From: Agromyces sp. ISL-38
GTDB lineage: Bacteria; Actinomycetota; Actinomycetes; Actinomycetales; Microbacteriaceae
Direction: 5' to 3'
Length of the DNA stretch: 64,000 nt
Assembly: GCF_018613935.1 (NCBI RefSeq)
Contig: NZ_JAGGPF010000008.1
Span: 1 to 64,000 of the forward strand
A program made the position numbers and the translations under genes. Numbering within the stretch: the stretch's first letter is position 1; each line of letters begins with the position of its first letter. The notes under the pieces were generated by a model. That model ran no database searches, was not told where the DNA came from, and was given only the letters and a program-made list of their open reading frames with translations. Shown one piece after another: positions 43,581-51,778 of this stretch.

Positions 43581-44450
43581 ATGAGCGACGATGAGCGCGA
43601 GCTCGGCCGGATGCTGCGTTCTTGGCGCGATCGGGCCGATCCCGGTGAGGCCGGCATCCAGGTCGGCCGGAATCGGCGGTCGGCCGGCCTTCGACGCGAG
43701 GAGGTCGCGCTCGCGGCGGGACTCTCGGTGGACTACCTCACACGACTCGAACAGGGCCGCTCGCAGCATCCGTCGCCCCAGGTGCTCTCGGCGCTGGCCC
43801 GCACGCTTCGGCTGACCACCGCCGAGCGCGACCACCTGTTTCTGCTCGCCGGACTCCTCGCGCCGTCGGCCGGTGTCGTCGACGCGCACCTGACACCCGG
43901 GGTGCAGCGCCTCGTCGAAAGGATGCGCGACCTGCCCGTGGCCGTCTTCGACGCGCGTTGGACCCTCGTCACCTCGAACCCCCTCTGGGACGCGCTCATG
44001 GGCTCGCCGCTCGAGGGCACGGGGCACGAACGCAACCTCCCGTGGCAGATCTTCCTCGGTGCGCCGGGGCGTGTGCGCCACGATCCCGGCGAACGGAAGG
44101 CGCTCGAGGCGGAGGTGGTGGCCGACCTCCGTCAGGCGAATGCCCGATACCCGCACGACCGTGAGCTCGCTGAGCTCGTCGGTGTACTCCTCGCGGAGTC
44201 GACCCGATTCGCGGAGCTCTGGGCGCGATCCGACGTGTCGACGCACACGTCGGATCGCAAGACGATCGAGCATCCCGAGGTCGGGATGCTCACGCTCGAC
44301 TGCGACGTGCTGACCGTGCAGGGCACCGACTTGCGGATCGTCGCCTACTCCGCCGAAACCGGAAGCGCGGATGCCGCGGCACTCGACCTGCTTCGCGTGA
44401 TCGGGCAGGTGCCCGATGCTGCACCGCACACCGAAGCCGTGCCGCGGTGA
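43581..44450 (+). CDS. XRE family regulator with MmyB-like ligand-binding domain
   Basis: 289 residues. The N-terminal HTH is AGLRREEVALAAGLSVDYLT followed by RLEQGR; residues about 105-280 form the MmyB-like domain (VERMRDLPVAVFDARWTLVT, NPLWDALMG, LTLDCDVLTVQGTDLRIVAY). Such regulators bind hydrophobic ligands and usually repress a divergent oxidoreductase gene, here the SDR at 42784. The shared 101-bp region should hold the operator; I see no strong palindrome in it. Confidence 0.9.
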   Translation: MSDDERELGRMLRSWRDRADPGEAGIQVGRNRRSAGLRREEVALAAGLSVDYLTRLEQGRSQHPSPQVLSALARTLRLTTAERDHLFLLAGLLAPSAGVVDAHLTPGVQRLVERMRDLPVAVFDARWTLVTSNPLWDALMGSPLEGTGHERNLPWQIFLGAPGRVRHDPGERKALEAEVVADLRQANARYPHDRELAELVGVLLAESTRFAELWARSDVSTHTSDRKTIEHPEVGMLTLDCDVLTVQGTDLRIVAYSAETGSADAAALDLLRVIGQVPDAAPHTEAVPR

Positions 44451-44451
44451 C

Positions 44452-44478
44452 GATCAGCCCGATCAGCCCGATCAGCCC
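44452..44478 (+). repeat. 9-bp tandem repeat GATCAGCCC, three copies
   Basis: GATCAGCCC is repeated exactly three times directly after the regulator's stop codon, in the convergent junction with the next minus-strand gene. Confidence 0.85.
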
Positions 44479-44489
44479 GAGCCGCCCTA

Positions 44490-44855
44490 TCAGCTCTGGC
44501 GCTCGTCGATGATCTGGAGGCGCGGCGCGCTCGGCAGGAGGCCGAGGTTCGCGATGTGCGTGCCGCCGCCGTGGCCCGCTGTGGCGAAGCACTGCCAGCC
44601 GGGGCCGCCGCGGGCGAACAGCTCGAACGAGATGCGGGATCCGAGGGCGTCGGCGTCGTAGACGGACACGTACTGGGCGCAGGCCCGATCGGCCGCCGCA
44701 CGCGCGACGCCGTAGATGGAGAGCACGAGGGGCAGCACGAGGGCCCCGACGGCGATGAGTACGACCGCGCGGAGCACGCGCCGCCGCCGCGCTCCGAACA
44801 CCGGCCGGTCGTCGTCGAACGGATCGCCGTCGAACTCGGGGTGCCGGTCGCTCAT
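44490..44855 (-). CDS. Hypothetical membrane-anchored protein, 121 aa
   Basis: An acidic cytosolic N terminus (DGDPFDDDRPVFGARRRR), one membrane helix (about 30-50, VVLIAVGALVLPLVLSIYGV) and an extracellular domain of about 70 residues with two cysteines (ACAQY, WQCFAT) that could form a disulfide. It resembles conserved hypothetical proteins of Microbacteriaceae; no function known. It overlaps the DUF202 gene by 4 bp (44852-44855). Confidence 0.7.
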   Translation of the reverse strand: MSDRHPEFDGDPFDDDRPVFGARRRRVLRAVVLIAVGALVLPLVLSIYGVARAAADRACAQYVSVYDADALGSRISFELFARGGPGWQCFATAGHGGGTHIANLGLLPSAPRLQIIDERQS

Positions 44856-45190
44856 GACGCGCCTTCGAGGAACACTGCGCCGACGCCGCCGGCGCTCGCG
44901 AGGAGCGTGGCGGCGGCGACGCCGATCAGCGCGCCACGTGGCGGGGTGATCACGAGTCGAACGCCCGAGAGCTCCCGGCGGCGCACCGTGCCGACCGCGA
45001 TCGCAGCGCCGGATGCCGCGAACAACAGCGCCCCGATCGCCACCAGCCACGGCTCGCCCACGACGAGACCGGCCCGCATCGAGAGCAGCGCGTTCACGGC
45101 GAGGGCGAGCGCCGTGCGACTCCACGCGAGAGCGGTGCGCTCGGGCTGGAGACCGGGGTCGCCGGTCGCCGCCATCGCGTGCGCGGTCAT
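44852..45190 (-). CDS. DUF202 family membrane protein
   Basis: 112 residues, three membrane helices. The DUF202 signature LQPERTALAWSRTALAL opens the protein. Family members (YidH-like) have no known function and are often found in pairs; here the partner is the unrelated single-helix protein that overlaps its stop. Twenty bases separate it from gnd upstream, so gnd-DUF202-hypothetical may be one transcript. Confidence 0.88.
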   Translation of the reverse strand: MTAHAMAATGDPGLQPERTALAWSRTALALAVNALLSMRAGLVVGEPWLVAIGALLFAASGAAIAVGTVRRRELSGVRLVITPPRGALIGVAAATLLASAGGVGAVFLEGAS

Positions 45191-45210
45191 CGCAGACTCG
45201 CCGGCCCTCG

Positions 45211-46668
45211 TCAGTGCGAGGAGGGCGACGTCTCGATCTCGGTGCGGTCGCCCGACCAGAGCGTGTGGAACACGCCCGGCTTGTCGACGCGCTTGTACGT
45301 GTGGGCGCCGAAGAAGTCGCGCTGGCCCTGCACGAGCGCCGCGGGCAGTCGGGCCGCACGCAGGCCGTCGTAGTACGCGAGCGACGACGAGAATGCGGGC
45401 GTCGGGATGCCGGCGTAGGCCGCCGCGGCGACGACGCGCCGCCAGCTGTCTTGGGTGCCGGCGACCGCGTCGCGGAAGTAGGGGGCGGACACGAGCACGA
45501 CGAGCTCGGGGTCGTCGCTGTAGGCGTCGGCGATGCGGTTCAGGAACCGGGCGCGGATGATGCAGCCGGCGCGCCAGATCTTCGCGATGTCGCCCTTCTT
45601 GATCTCCCAGCCGAACTGCTCGGCGCCGGCGACGATCTCGTCGAAGCCCTGCGAGTAGGCGATGATCTTCGACGCGTAGAGCGCCCGGCGCACGTCTTCG
45701 ACGAATGCGTCTTCGTCGTCGGGACGCCAGTCGCCCGAGGGGCCCGGGAGGTCGCGTGCTGCTGCGCGCTGCGCGGGTCGCGACGAGAGGCTCCGGGCGA
45801 AGACCGCTTCGGCGATGCCCGAGACCGGCACGCCGAGGTCGAGGGCGTTCTGCACGGTCCACGCGCCGGTGCCCTTGGCGCCGGCCTGGTCGAGGATGAC
45901 GTCGACGAGGGGCTGGCCGGTCGCGGCATCCGTCTGCCGGAGCACTTCGGCCGTGATCTCGATGAGGTAGCTCTCGAGCTCGCCGGTGTTCCACTCGGCG
46001 AAGATGTCGGCGATCTCTGCGGGGGACTTGCCGGTGCCCTGGCGGATGAGGTCGTAGGCCTCGGCGATGAGCTGCATGTCGGCGTACTCGATGCCGTTGT
46101 GCACCATCTTCACGAAGTGGCCCGCGCCGTCGGTGCCGACGTGGGTGACGCACGGCTCGCCCTCGGCGATCGCCGCGATCGAGGAGAGGATCGGGCCGAG
46201 GGTCTCGTAGGACTCGGCGCTGCCGCCGGGCATGATGCTCGGGCCCTTCAGCGCGCCCTCTTCGCCGCCGGAGATGCCGGCGCCGACGAAGTGGATGCCG
46301 CTGGGGCTGATCTGCTGCTCGCGGCGGATCGTGTCGAGGAAGTTCGCGTTGCCGCCGTCGACGATGATGTCGCCCGGCTCGAAGCGGGAGACGAGCTCGG
46401 AGATCACGGCGTCGGTGCCCTTGCCGGCCTGCACCATGATGACCGCGGTGCGCGGCTTGGCGAGCGAGGCGACGAACTCGTCGTAGCTCTCGGTCGCGAC
46501 GAACCCGGCCTCGGGGTGCTCGCTCACGAGGGTGCGCGTGCGCTCGGGCGAGCGGTTGAACACGGCGACCGTGTTGCCCTCGCGACTCGCCAGATTGCGG
46601 GCGAGGTTGGACCCCATGACCGCCATTCCGACGACGCCGATGTTCGCTGCTGCCCGGCTGTCCGCCAT
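45211..46668 (-). CDS. gnd: 6-phosphogluconate dehydrogenase (NADP+, decarboxylating)
   Basis: 485 residues. N-terminal NADP fold NIGVVGMAVMGSNLARNLAS with NRSPERT, then VDGGNANFLDT, GISGGEEGALKGPSIMPGG (substrate loop), HFVKMVHNGIEYADMQLIAE (catalytic Lys), and AGAKGTGAWTVQNALDLGVP. It oxidises 6-phosphogluconate to ribulose 5-phosphate, CO2 and NADPH. ATG 46666-46668 has a strong GAGGAGG. It is divergent from gntK, which supplies its substrate from gluconate. Confidence 0.96.
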   Translation of the reverse strand: MADSRAAANIGVVGMAVMGSNLARNLASREGNTVAVFNRSPERTRTLVSEHPEAGFVATESYDEFVASLAKPRTAVIMVQAGKGTDAVISELVSRFEPGDIIVDGGNANFLDTIRREQQISPSGIHFVGAGISGGEEGALKGPSIMPGGSAESYETLGPILSSIAAIAEGEPCVTHVGTDGAGHFVKMVHNGIEYADMQLIAEAYDLIRQGTGKSPAEIADIFAEWNTGELESYLIEITAEVLRQTDAATGQPLVDVILDQAGAKGTGAWTVQNALDLGVPVSGIAEAVFARSLSSRPAQRAAARDLPGPSGDWRPDDEDAFVEDVRRALYASKIIAYSQGFDEIVAGAEQFGWEIKKGDIAKIWRAGCIIRARFLNRIADAYSDDPELVVLVSAPYFRDAVAGTQDSWRRVVAAAAYAGIPTPAFSSSLAYYDGLRAARLPAALVQGQRDFFGAHTYKRVDKPGVFHTLWSGDRTEIETSPSSH

Positions 46669-46784
46669 CTTTCCTCCTCGCATCGCCCCGTGGGCGCGAC
46701 GCTTCCATAGTTTTTGTCGGGATTCGGAACAAGCGTAACGACACTGCGCACATCCCGGCATCCGGATGACCTCTGGTGACCCGT

Positions 46785-46802
46785 GCGGAGGCTCGCCTCC
46801 GC
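46785..46802. promoter_or_regulatory. 8-2-8 palindrome in the gnd/gntK divergent region
   Basis: GCGGAGGC TC GCCTCCGC is a perfect 18-bp inverted repeat. Its place between two divergent promoters suggests an operator or a transcription-insulating hairpin. Confidence 0.5.
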
Positions 46803-46825
46803 TTTGTGGTAGCGTAGCGCCCGAT

Positions 46826-46850
46826 AAATCTGATTTAAGACCGCTCGGTC
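46826..46850 (+). promoter_or_regulatory. Candidate GntR operator region before gntK
   Basis: Two inverted repeats adjoin: AAATC-T-GATTT (46826-46836) and GACCG-CT-CGGTC (46839-46850). They follow a possible TTTGTG/TAAATC promoter (46803, 46825; 16-bp spacer) and precede the gntK ribosome site. Binding by the GntR protein at 50820 is inferred only. Confidence 0.4.
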
Positions 46851-46891
46851 GGTTGCTAATCGGATGTAATGAAGCGTCTGAGGAGCGAAGC

Positions 46892-47413
46892 GTGTCTGCG
46901 TCATCCATCCCACCACTCATCGTCATGGGGGTCTCCGGCTCGGGGAAGTCCACCATCGGCGAGTCCATTGCCCGCGCCTTCGGCATCGAGTTCATCGACG
47001 GCGATGACCTCCACCCACGCGCCAACAAGGAGAAGATGGCCGCGGGACATCCGCTCGACGACGAGGACCGCGCCCCATGGCTCGAGATCATCGCGCTGCG
47101 GATCGGAGCCGAAATCGCCGAGGGCCGGCCCATCGTCGTCGCCTGCTCCGCCTTGAAGCGCCGCTATCGCGACCAGCTCATCGCCTACGCGCCCGAAACC
47201 GTGTTCGTTCACCTCGTGGGCTCGCGTGACCTCATCGCCGAACGGCAGCGCGGGCGCCGGCACGAGTACATGCCCGACACCCTGCTCGCCTCGCAGTTCG
47301 AGACCCTCGAGCCGCTCGGCGACGACGAACGCGGCATCGTCGTCGACGTGCGACAGAGCCCCGACGAGATCGTCGACGAGGTTCGCACGCGACTCGCCGA
47401 GCTGACCGGCTGA
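46892..47413 (+). CDS. gntK: Gluconokinase
   Basis: 173 residues, P-loop kinase. Walker A is IVMGVSGSGKSTIGESIA; FIDGDDLHPRANKEKMAAGH and PLDDEDRAPWLEII are the gluconate-binding and lid signatures, and ACSALKRRYRDQL follows. It converts gluconate to 6-phosphogluconate. GTG 46892 follows GAGGAG by about seven bases. First gene of gntK-gntP-idnO-idnD. Confidence 0.95.
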   Translation: MSASSIPPLIVMGVSGSGKSTIGESIARAFGIEFIDGDDLHPRANKEKMAAGHPLDDEDRAPWLEIIALRIGAEIAEGRPIVVACSALKRRYRDQLIAYAPETVFVHLVGSRDLIAERQRGRRHEYMPDTLLASQFETLEPLGDDERGIVVDVRQSPDEIVDEVRTRLAELTG

Positions 47414-47479
47414 GCACCAGCACTCCGCGCACGACCAGCATCACCACCGCCAACCGCCGTTTCGAACAGAAGGACAACG

Positions 47480-48883
47480 ATGACCGACCTCGAACTCAAC
47501 TGGACGCTCGGGACACCCGGGCTGCTGGGCGTCGCCGTCGCGGCGATCGCCGTGCTGCTGCTGCTCATCATGAAGTTCCGCATCCACGCGTTCATTGCGC
47601 TGGTGATCGTGAGCGTGCTCACCGCGATCGCCACGGGGGTGCCCGCCGGGCAGCTCGTGCCGACGCTGCTCACGGGCTTCGGCGGAACGCTCGGGAGCGT
47701 CGCCCTGCTCGTCGGGCTCGGCGCGATGCTCGGGCGCATGCTCGAGGTGAGCGGCGGCGCCGAGGTGCTGACGAACGCGCTCATCGCGAAGTTCGGCGAG
47801 AAGCGCGCACCGCTCGCACTGTCGGTCGCGTCGCTCATGTTCGGCTTCCCGATCTTCTTCGACGCGGGCCTCGTCGTCATGCTGCCGATCATCTTCACGG
47901 TCGCACGGCGCCTCGGCGGCTCGCTGCTGTTCTACGCGTTCCCCGCCGCGACCGCGTTCTCGGTCATGCACATCTTCGTGCCGCCGCACCCCGGCCCGGT
48001 CGCCGCGACCGGCCTCCTCGGTGCCGATGTCGGCCTCGTGCTCGTGTTCGGTCTCGTCATCGCCATCCCGACCTGGTACGTCGTGGGATACCTCTTCGGC
48101 CATGTGCTCGCGCGCCGGTTCGACATCCCCGTCCCGACCATCCTCGACGCCCCGGCCGGCTCGAAGGAGAACGAGTTCCACTCGGCGCCGAAGCTCGGCA
48201 CGATCGTGTTCCTGCTGCTCCTGCCGCTCGGGCTGATCTTCATCAACACGGGCCTCAACATGGCGGCGACTGCCGGCCTCGTCTCGCTCGAGGACACCTG
48301 GGTGCAGGTGCTCCGCCTGCTCGGCGAGACGCCGATCGCGCTGCTCATCACCGTGATGTTCGCGATGTGGCTGCTCGGCTGGCGTCAGAAGAAGAGCCAC
48401 AGCCTCGTCGAGACGGTCGTCGACAGCGCCCTCGGCCCGGTGTGCTCGATCATCCTCATCACGGGCGCCGGCGGCATGTTCGGTGGCGTGCTCCGCGCGA
48501 GCGGCATCGGCAACGCCATCGCGGAGTCGCTCGATTCGATCGGCCTGCCGGTGATCGTGGCGGGCTTCGTGATCGCCGCCGTCGTGCGTCTCGCCCAGGG
48601 TTCCGCGACCGTGGCGCTCACCACGGCCGCCGCGCTCGTGCAGCCCGTCGTGCTCGACAACCCCGCGTTCAATCCCGTCGAGCTCGTCGCGATCGTGCTG
48701 AGCCTCGCCGCGGGTTCGGTCTTCGCCGGGCACGTCAACGACTCGGGCTTCTGGCTCGTGAGCCGCTTCTTCGGCATGGACACGAAGACGACCCTGAAGA
48801 CGTGGACGGTCGGCCAGGCACTCGTCGGCACTATGGGCTTCGTGCTCGCACTCGCGATCTTCCTGGTCGCGGGTGCGTTCTAG
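47480..48883 (+). CDS. gntP: Gluconate:H+ symporter, GntP family
   Basis: 467 residues, about twelve membrane helices. Landmarks are KRAPLALSVASLMFGFPIFF-DAG (substrate region), HIFVPPHPGPVAATGLLGAD and HVNDSGFWLVSRFFGMD near the C terminus. GntP proteins import gluconate and related sugar acids (idonate, ketogluconate) with protons. ATG 47480 has AAGGA upstream; 66 bp separate it from gntK. Confidence 0.94.
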   Translation: MTDLELNWTLGTPGLLGVAVAAIAVLLLLIMKFRIHAFIALVIVSVLTAIATGVPAGQLVPTLLTGFGGTLGSVALLVGLGAMLGRMLEVSGGAEVLTNALIAKFGEKRAPLALSVASLMFGFPIFFDAGLVVMLPIIFTVARRLGGSLLFYAFPAATAFSVMHIFVPPHPGPVAATGLLGADVGLVLVFGLVIAIPTWYVVGYLFGHVLARRFDIPVPTILDAPAGSKENEFHSAPKLGTIVFLLLLPLGLIFINTGLNMAATAGLVSLEDTWVQVLRLLGETPIALLITVMFAMWLLGWRQKKSHSLVETVVDSALGPVCSIILITGAGGMFGGVLRASGIGNAIAESLDSIGLPVIVAGFVIAAVVRLAQGSATVALTTAAALVQPVVLDNPAFNPVELVAIVLSLAAGSVFAGHVNDSGFWLVSRFFGMDTKTTLKTWTVGQALVGTMGFVLALAIFLVAGAF

Positions 48884-48905
48884 CCGGCCCCCGGGAAGGA
48901 CGACC

Positions 48906-49679
48906 ATGGCCTCGAACCTCTTCGATCTCACCGGGCGCATCGCGCTCGTCACCGGATCCAGCCGCGGCATCGGCCGCGCCATCGCTGCCGGACTCGCCGA
49001 GGCGGGGGCCACGGTCGTCCTGAACGGCCTCGACCCCGACCGACTCGAACGCAGGCACGCGGCGTTCGCGCTGGCATACGGCGACGAGCGCGTGGCGTCG
49101 CGTGCCTTCGATGTGACGGATGCCGCTGCCACGGCCGAGGGCATCGCCTCGATCGAGCGCGACGTCGGCCCCCTCGCGATCCTCGTCAACAACGCGGGTG
49201 TGCAGCACCGCGAGCCCATGCTCGACCTCGACGTGGCCGACTGGGAGCGCGTGCTCCGCGTGAACCTCACGAGCGCGTTCCTCGTCGGGCGTGAGGCGGC
49301 TCGCCACATGATCCCGCGCGGCGCGGGCAAGATCATCAACGTGGCATCCGTGCAGGCCGACCTCGCCCGGCCCACGATCGCGCCGTACACGGCATCGAAG
49401 GGTGGCATCCGCAACCTCACCCGTGCGATGACCGCCGAGTGGGCGGCGCACGGGCTGCAGATCAACGCGATCGCGCCCGGGTACATCCATACCGAGATGA
49501 CGCAGAACCTCGTCGACGACGAGTCGTTCAACTCGTGGATCCTGGGACGAACCCCCGCCCATCGCTGGGGATCGGTCGAGGATCTCGTCGGGCCGGCGGT
49601 GTGGCTCGCCTCCGACGGTTCGAACTTCGTGAACGGCCAGGTGGTCTTCATCGACGGCGGCATGACGGCCGTGGTGTGA
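48906..49679 (+). CDS. idnO: Gluconate 5-dehydrogenase (5-ketogluconate reductase), SDR
   Basis: 257 residues, classical SDR: IALVTGSSRGIGRAIAAGLA, NNAGVQHREPMLDLD, Ser in INVASVQADLARPTIAPYTA and SKGGIRNL (YxxxK), and a C-terminal FVNGQVVFIDGGM. NNAGVQHREP is characteristic of gluconate 5-dehydrogenases. With GntK and IdnD next to it, reduction of 5-ketogluconate to gluconate is the natural role. ATG 48906 follows GGAAGGA. Confidence 0.9.
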   Translation: MASNLFDLTGRIALVTGSSRGIGRAIAAGLAEAGATVVLNGLDPDRLERRHAAFALAYGDERVASRAFDVTDAAATAEGIASIERDVGPLAILVNNAGVQHREPMLDLDVADWERVLRVNLTSAFLVGREAARHMIPRGAGKIINVASVQADLARPTIAPYTASKGGIRNLTRAMTAEWAAHGLQINAIAPGYIHTEMTQNLVDDESFNSWILGRTPAHRWGSVEDLVGPAVWLASDGSNFVNGQVVFIDGGMTAVV

Positions 49680-49690
49680 GAGGGAAGACG

Positions 49691-50755
49691 ATGAACAGCA
49701 TTCCGACCGAGATCGTGCTCCCCACCGAGAGCCTGGGCGTCGTCGCGCACGCCGCGGGAGACATGAGAGTCGAGCACGTCGCGGTGCCGGCGCCGGCGGC
49801 CGATGAGGCCGTCGTCGAGATCGCCTACGGCGGGGTCTGCGGGTCCGACCTGCACTACTGGCAGCACGGCGCGGCGGGGGAGTCGATCCTCCGCGCGCCG
49901 ATGCTGCTCGGCCACGAGGTTGTGGGCACGGTCGTCGCCTCCGCTCGCGACGGCAGCGGTCCGGCGACCGGCACGCGGGTCGCCGTGCACCCGGCAACGC
50001 CTGGGCCAGGTGACGGCGCGCGCTTCCCGGCGGACCGCCCGAACCTCTCCCCGGGGTGCACCTACCTCGGCAGCGCCGCCCGAGTGCCGCACACCGACGG
50101 CGCCTTCGTACGGTACGCCGTGCTTCCGACTCGCATGCTCCGGGCGTTGCCCGACTCGCTCTCGCTTCGAGGAGCCGCCCTCGTCGAGCCCGCGAGCGTG
50201 GCCTGGCATGCGGTGTCGCGCGCCGGGAACGTGCGCGGTGCGCGGGTGCTCGTGGTCGGCAGCGGCCCCATCGGGGCGCTCGTGATCGCGGTGCTCCGGC
50301 GAGCGGGTGCCGCCGAGATCGTCGCCGTCGACATGTTCGAGAAGCCGCTCGCGATCGCTCGCGAACTCGGTGCCGCGAGAACCCTGCATGCGACGGATGC
50401 CGCCGCCATCGCCGCAGTCGAGGCCGACGTGGTGTTCGAGACCTCGGGCAACCACCGGGGACTCGCGTCGGCGGTGCGAGGCGCCGCCCGCGGAGGGCGG
50501 GTGGTCATGGTCGGACTCCTGCCGTCAGGCGAACAGCCCGCACTCATCTCGCTCGCGATCACCCGCGAACTCGAACTCGTCGGCTCCTTCCGGTTCAACG
50601 ACGAGATCGACGAGGTGATCGCGGCGCTCGCCGACGGCAGCCTGTTCGTCGATCCGGTCATCACGCACGAGTTCCCCATGGCGGATGCGCTCGAGGCGTT
50701 CACGGTCGCGGTCGACGCGGGGGCGAGCGGCAAGGTGCTCCTCCGGTTCGATTAG
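49691..50755 (+). CDS. idnD: L-idonate 5-dehydrogenase (MDR family)
   Basis: 354 residues. Catalytic-zinc ligands CGSDLHYWQHG (Cys near 55), GHEVVG (His-Glu near 78) and Glu in LVEPASVAWHAV are present; cofactor loop is VLVVGSGPIGALVIAVLRRA. The structural-zinc lobe of the family (four Cys in E. coli IdnD) is reduced here to one Cys in NLSPGCTYLGSAARVPHTDG, so the second zinc is probably not bound. It oxidises L-idonate to 5-ketogluconate. Eleven bases after idnO. Confidence 0.88.
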   Translation: MNSIPTEIVLPTESLGVVAHAAGDMRVEHVAVPAPAADEAVVEIAYGGVCGSDLHYWQHGAAGESILRAPMLLGHEVVGTVVASARDGSGPATGTRVAVHPATPGPGDGARFPADRPNLSPGCTYLGSAARVPHTDGAFVRYAVLPTRMLRALPDSLSLRGAALVEPASVAWHAVSRAGNVRGARVLVVGSGPIGALVIAVLRRAGAAEIVAVDMFEKPLAIARELGAARTLHATDAAAIAAVEADVVFETSGNHRGLASAVRGAARGGRVVMVGLLPSGEQPALISLAITRELELVGSFRFNDEIDEVIAALADGSLFVDPVITHEFPMADALEAFTVAVDAGASGKVLLRFD

Positions 50756-50768
50756 GCCGGAGGCTGGA

Positions 50769-50818
50769 GGCTCAGGTCTGGCGGCTCAGGTCTGGAGGCT
50801 CGAGGCTGGAGGCTCGAG
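50769..50818. repeat. 14-bp imperfect tandem repeat, about 3.5 copies
   Basis: Units GGCTCAGGTCTGGC, GGCTCAGGTCTGGA, GGCTCGAGGCTGGA and GGCTCGAG run head to tail between idnD and the convergent regulator gene. No hairpin terminator is otherwise visible in this junction. Confidence 0.8.
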
Positions 50819-50819
50819 T

Positions 50820-51536
50820 TCAGCCGAGGAAGACGCGCTCGTCCTCGAGCCACACCTGTTCGACCTCGGCGATCGTGCGGCGCATGATCTGGTCCATTGC
50901 GGAGCGAGCCGCTTCGGCGCGGTGGCCCTGGATGGCATCGGCCACATCGACGTGGAGCTGGAGCGCCTCCTCGTGCGGTTGTGCGGGCATTAGCCCGTAG
51001 TCGGTGCGGCCGCGCAGCACTTCGCCGATCACTCCGCGCAGCTTCGAGAACATCTCGTTGCCCGAGGCGCTGAGCACGAGCGAGTGGAAGTGGATGTCGA
51101 GCACCAGAAACTCCTGCAGGCGCCCCGCCCGGCCGACGGCGCGCATCTGTGCGGCGACGCCCATGAGCTCGGCGGCGACGTCGGCGGGCGCGTGCACGGC
51201 CGCGAGCTCGGCCGCCGCCGGCTCAACCGCGGAGCGCAACTCGGTGAGCGAACGGAGCTGCGTGCCCTTTCCGCCCGAGCCGATCCGCCAGCGGATGATG
51301 GACGGATCGAACAGGTTCCAGTCGCTCATCGGCTGCACCCGGATGCCGACCCGCTTCACGGGGTCGACCAAGCCGAGCGACTGCAACACGCGCACCGCCT
51401 CGCGGACGACCGAGCGGGAGACGCGCAGCTCCGCCTCGACGTGCTCGGCGAGCATGATCGCTCCCGCAGGCAATTCGCCGGCGACGATGCGTCGCCCGAG
51501 CGCCTCGACGACGAGATCGTGCAGGCGGGAGCTCAT
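50820..51536 (-). CDS. gntR: FadR-subfamily GntR regulator, probably of the gluconate/idonate genes
   Basis: 238 residues. The N-terminal winged helix reads LHDLVVEALGRRIVAGELPA and VSRSVVREAVRVLQSLGLVD; residues about 85-235 form the all-helical FCD ligand domain (LRSAVEPAAAELAAV, FHSLVLSASGNEMFS, HHDVADAI-like His segment HVDVADAIQGHRAEAARSAM). FCD regulators bind sugar acids. Its position at the end of the gnt/idn cluster supports control of that cluster. ATG 51534-51536 is used. Confidence 0.9.
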   Translation of the reverse strand: MSSRLHDLVVEALGRRIVAGELPAGAIMLAEHVEAELRVSRSVVREAVRVLQSLGLVDPVKRVGIRVQPMSDWNLFDPSIIRWRIGSGGKGTQLRSLTELRSAVEPAAAELAAVHAPADVAAELMGVAAQMRAVGRAGRLQEFLVLDIHFHSLVLSASGNEMFSKLRGVIGEVLRGRTDYGLMPAQPHEEALQLHVDVADAIQGHRAEAARSAMDQIMRRTIAEVEQVWLEDERVFLG

Positions 51537-51588
51537 GTCTCGAGGATAGCGAGCCGCGACCCGCGAAGCCGGGAGGGCGACGGGCTGG

Positions 51589-51594
51589 TAGACT
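51589..51594 (+). promoter_or_regulatory. -10 box TAGACT of rplY
   Basis: TAGACT in the 242-bp gap before rplY; it would give a leader of about 180 nt. The leader holds no structure I can name. Confidence 0.4.
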
Positions 51595-51778
51595 CGGCCG
51601 TTGAACTTCGGCGAGGGATGCCGTGCGAATCGGGTTCGTCCTGATCGCGGCATCCGTGATCGACGCGGTGAAGCGGGCTTCAGGGCTTTCCTCACGCTAC
51701 AGCGCACCTCGAGTGCGCGCGTTCGAGTCGAAACAACAGACACATGATCTGGGCCGAGAGCCCGCAAGGAGAATCACC

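Noticed and set aside
47441-50455. Open frame of 1004 codons on the minus strand across gntP-idnO-idnD
   Set aside because: It is antisense to genes with clear motifs, is rich in Arg/His/Glu low complexity and has no recognisable domain; long antisense frames are expected at this GC content.
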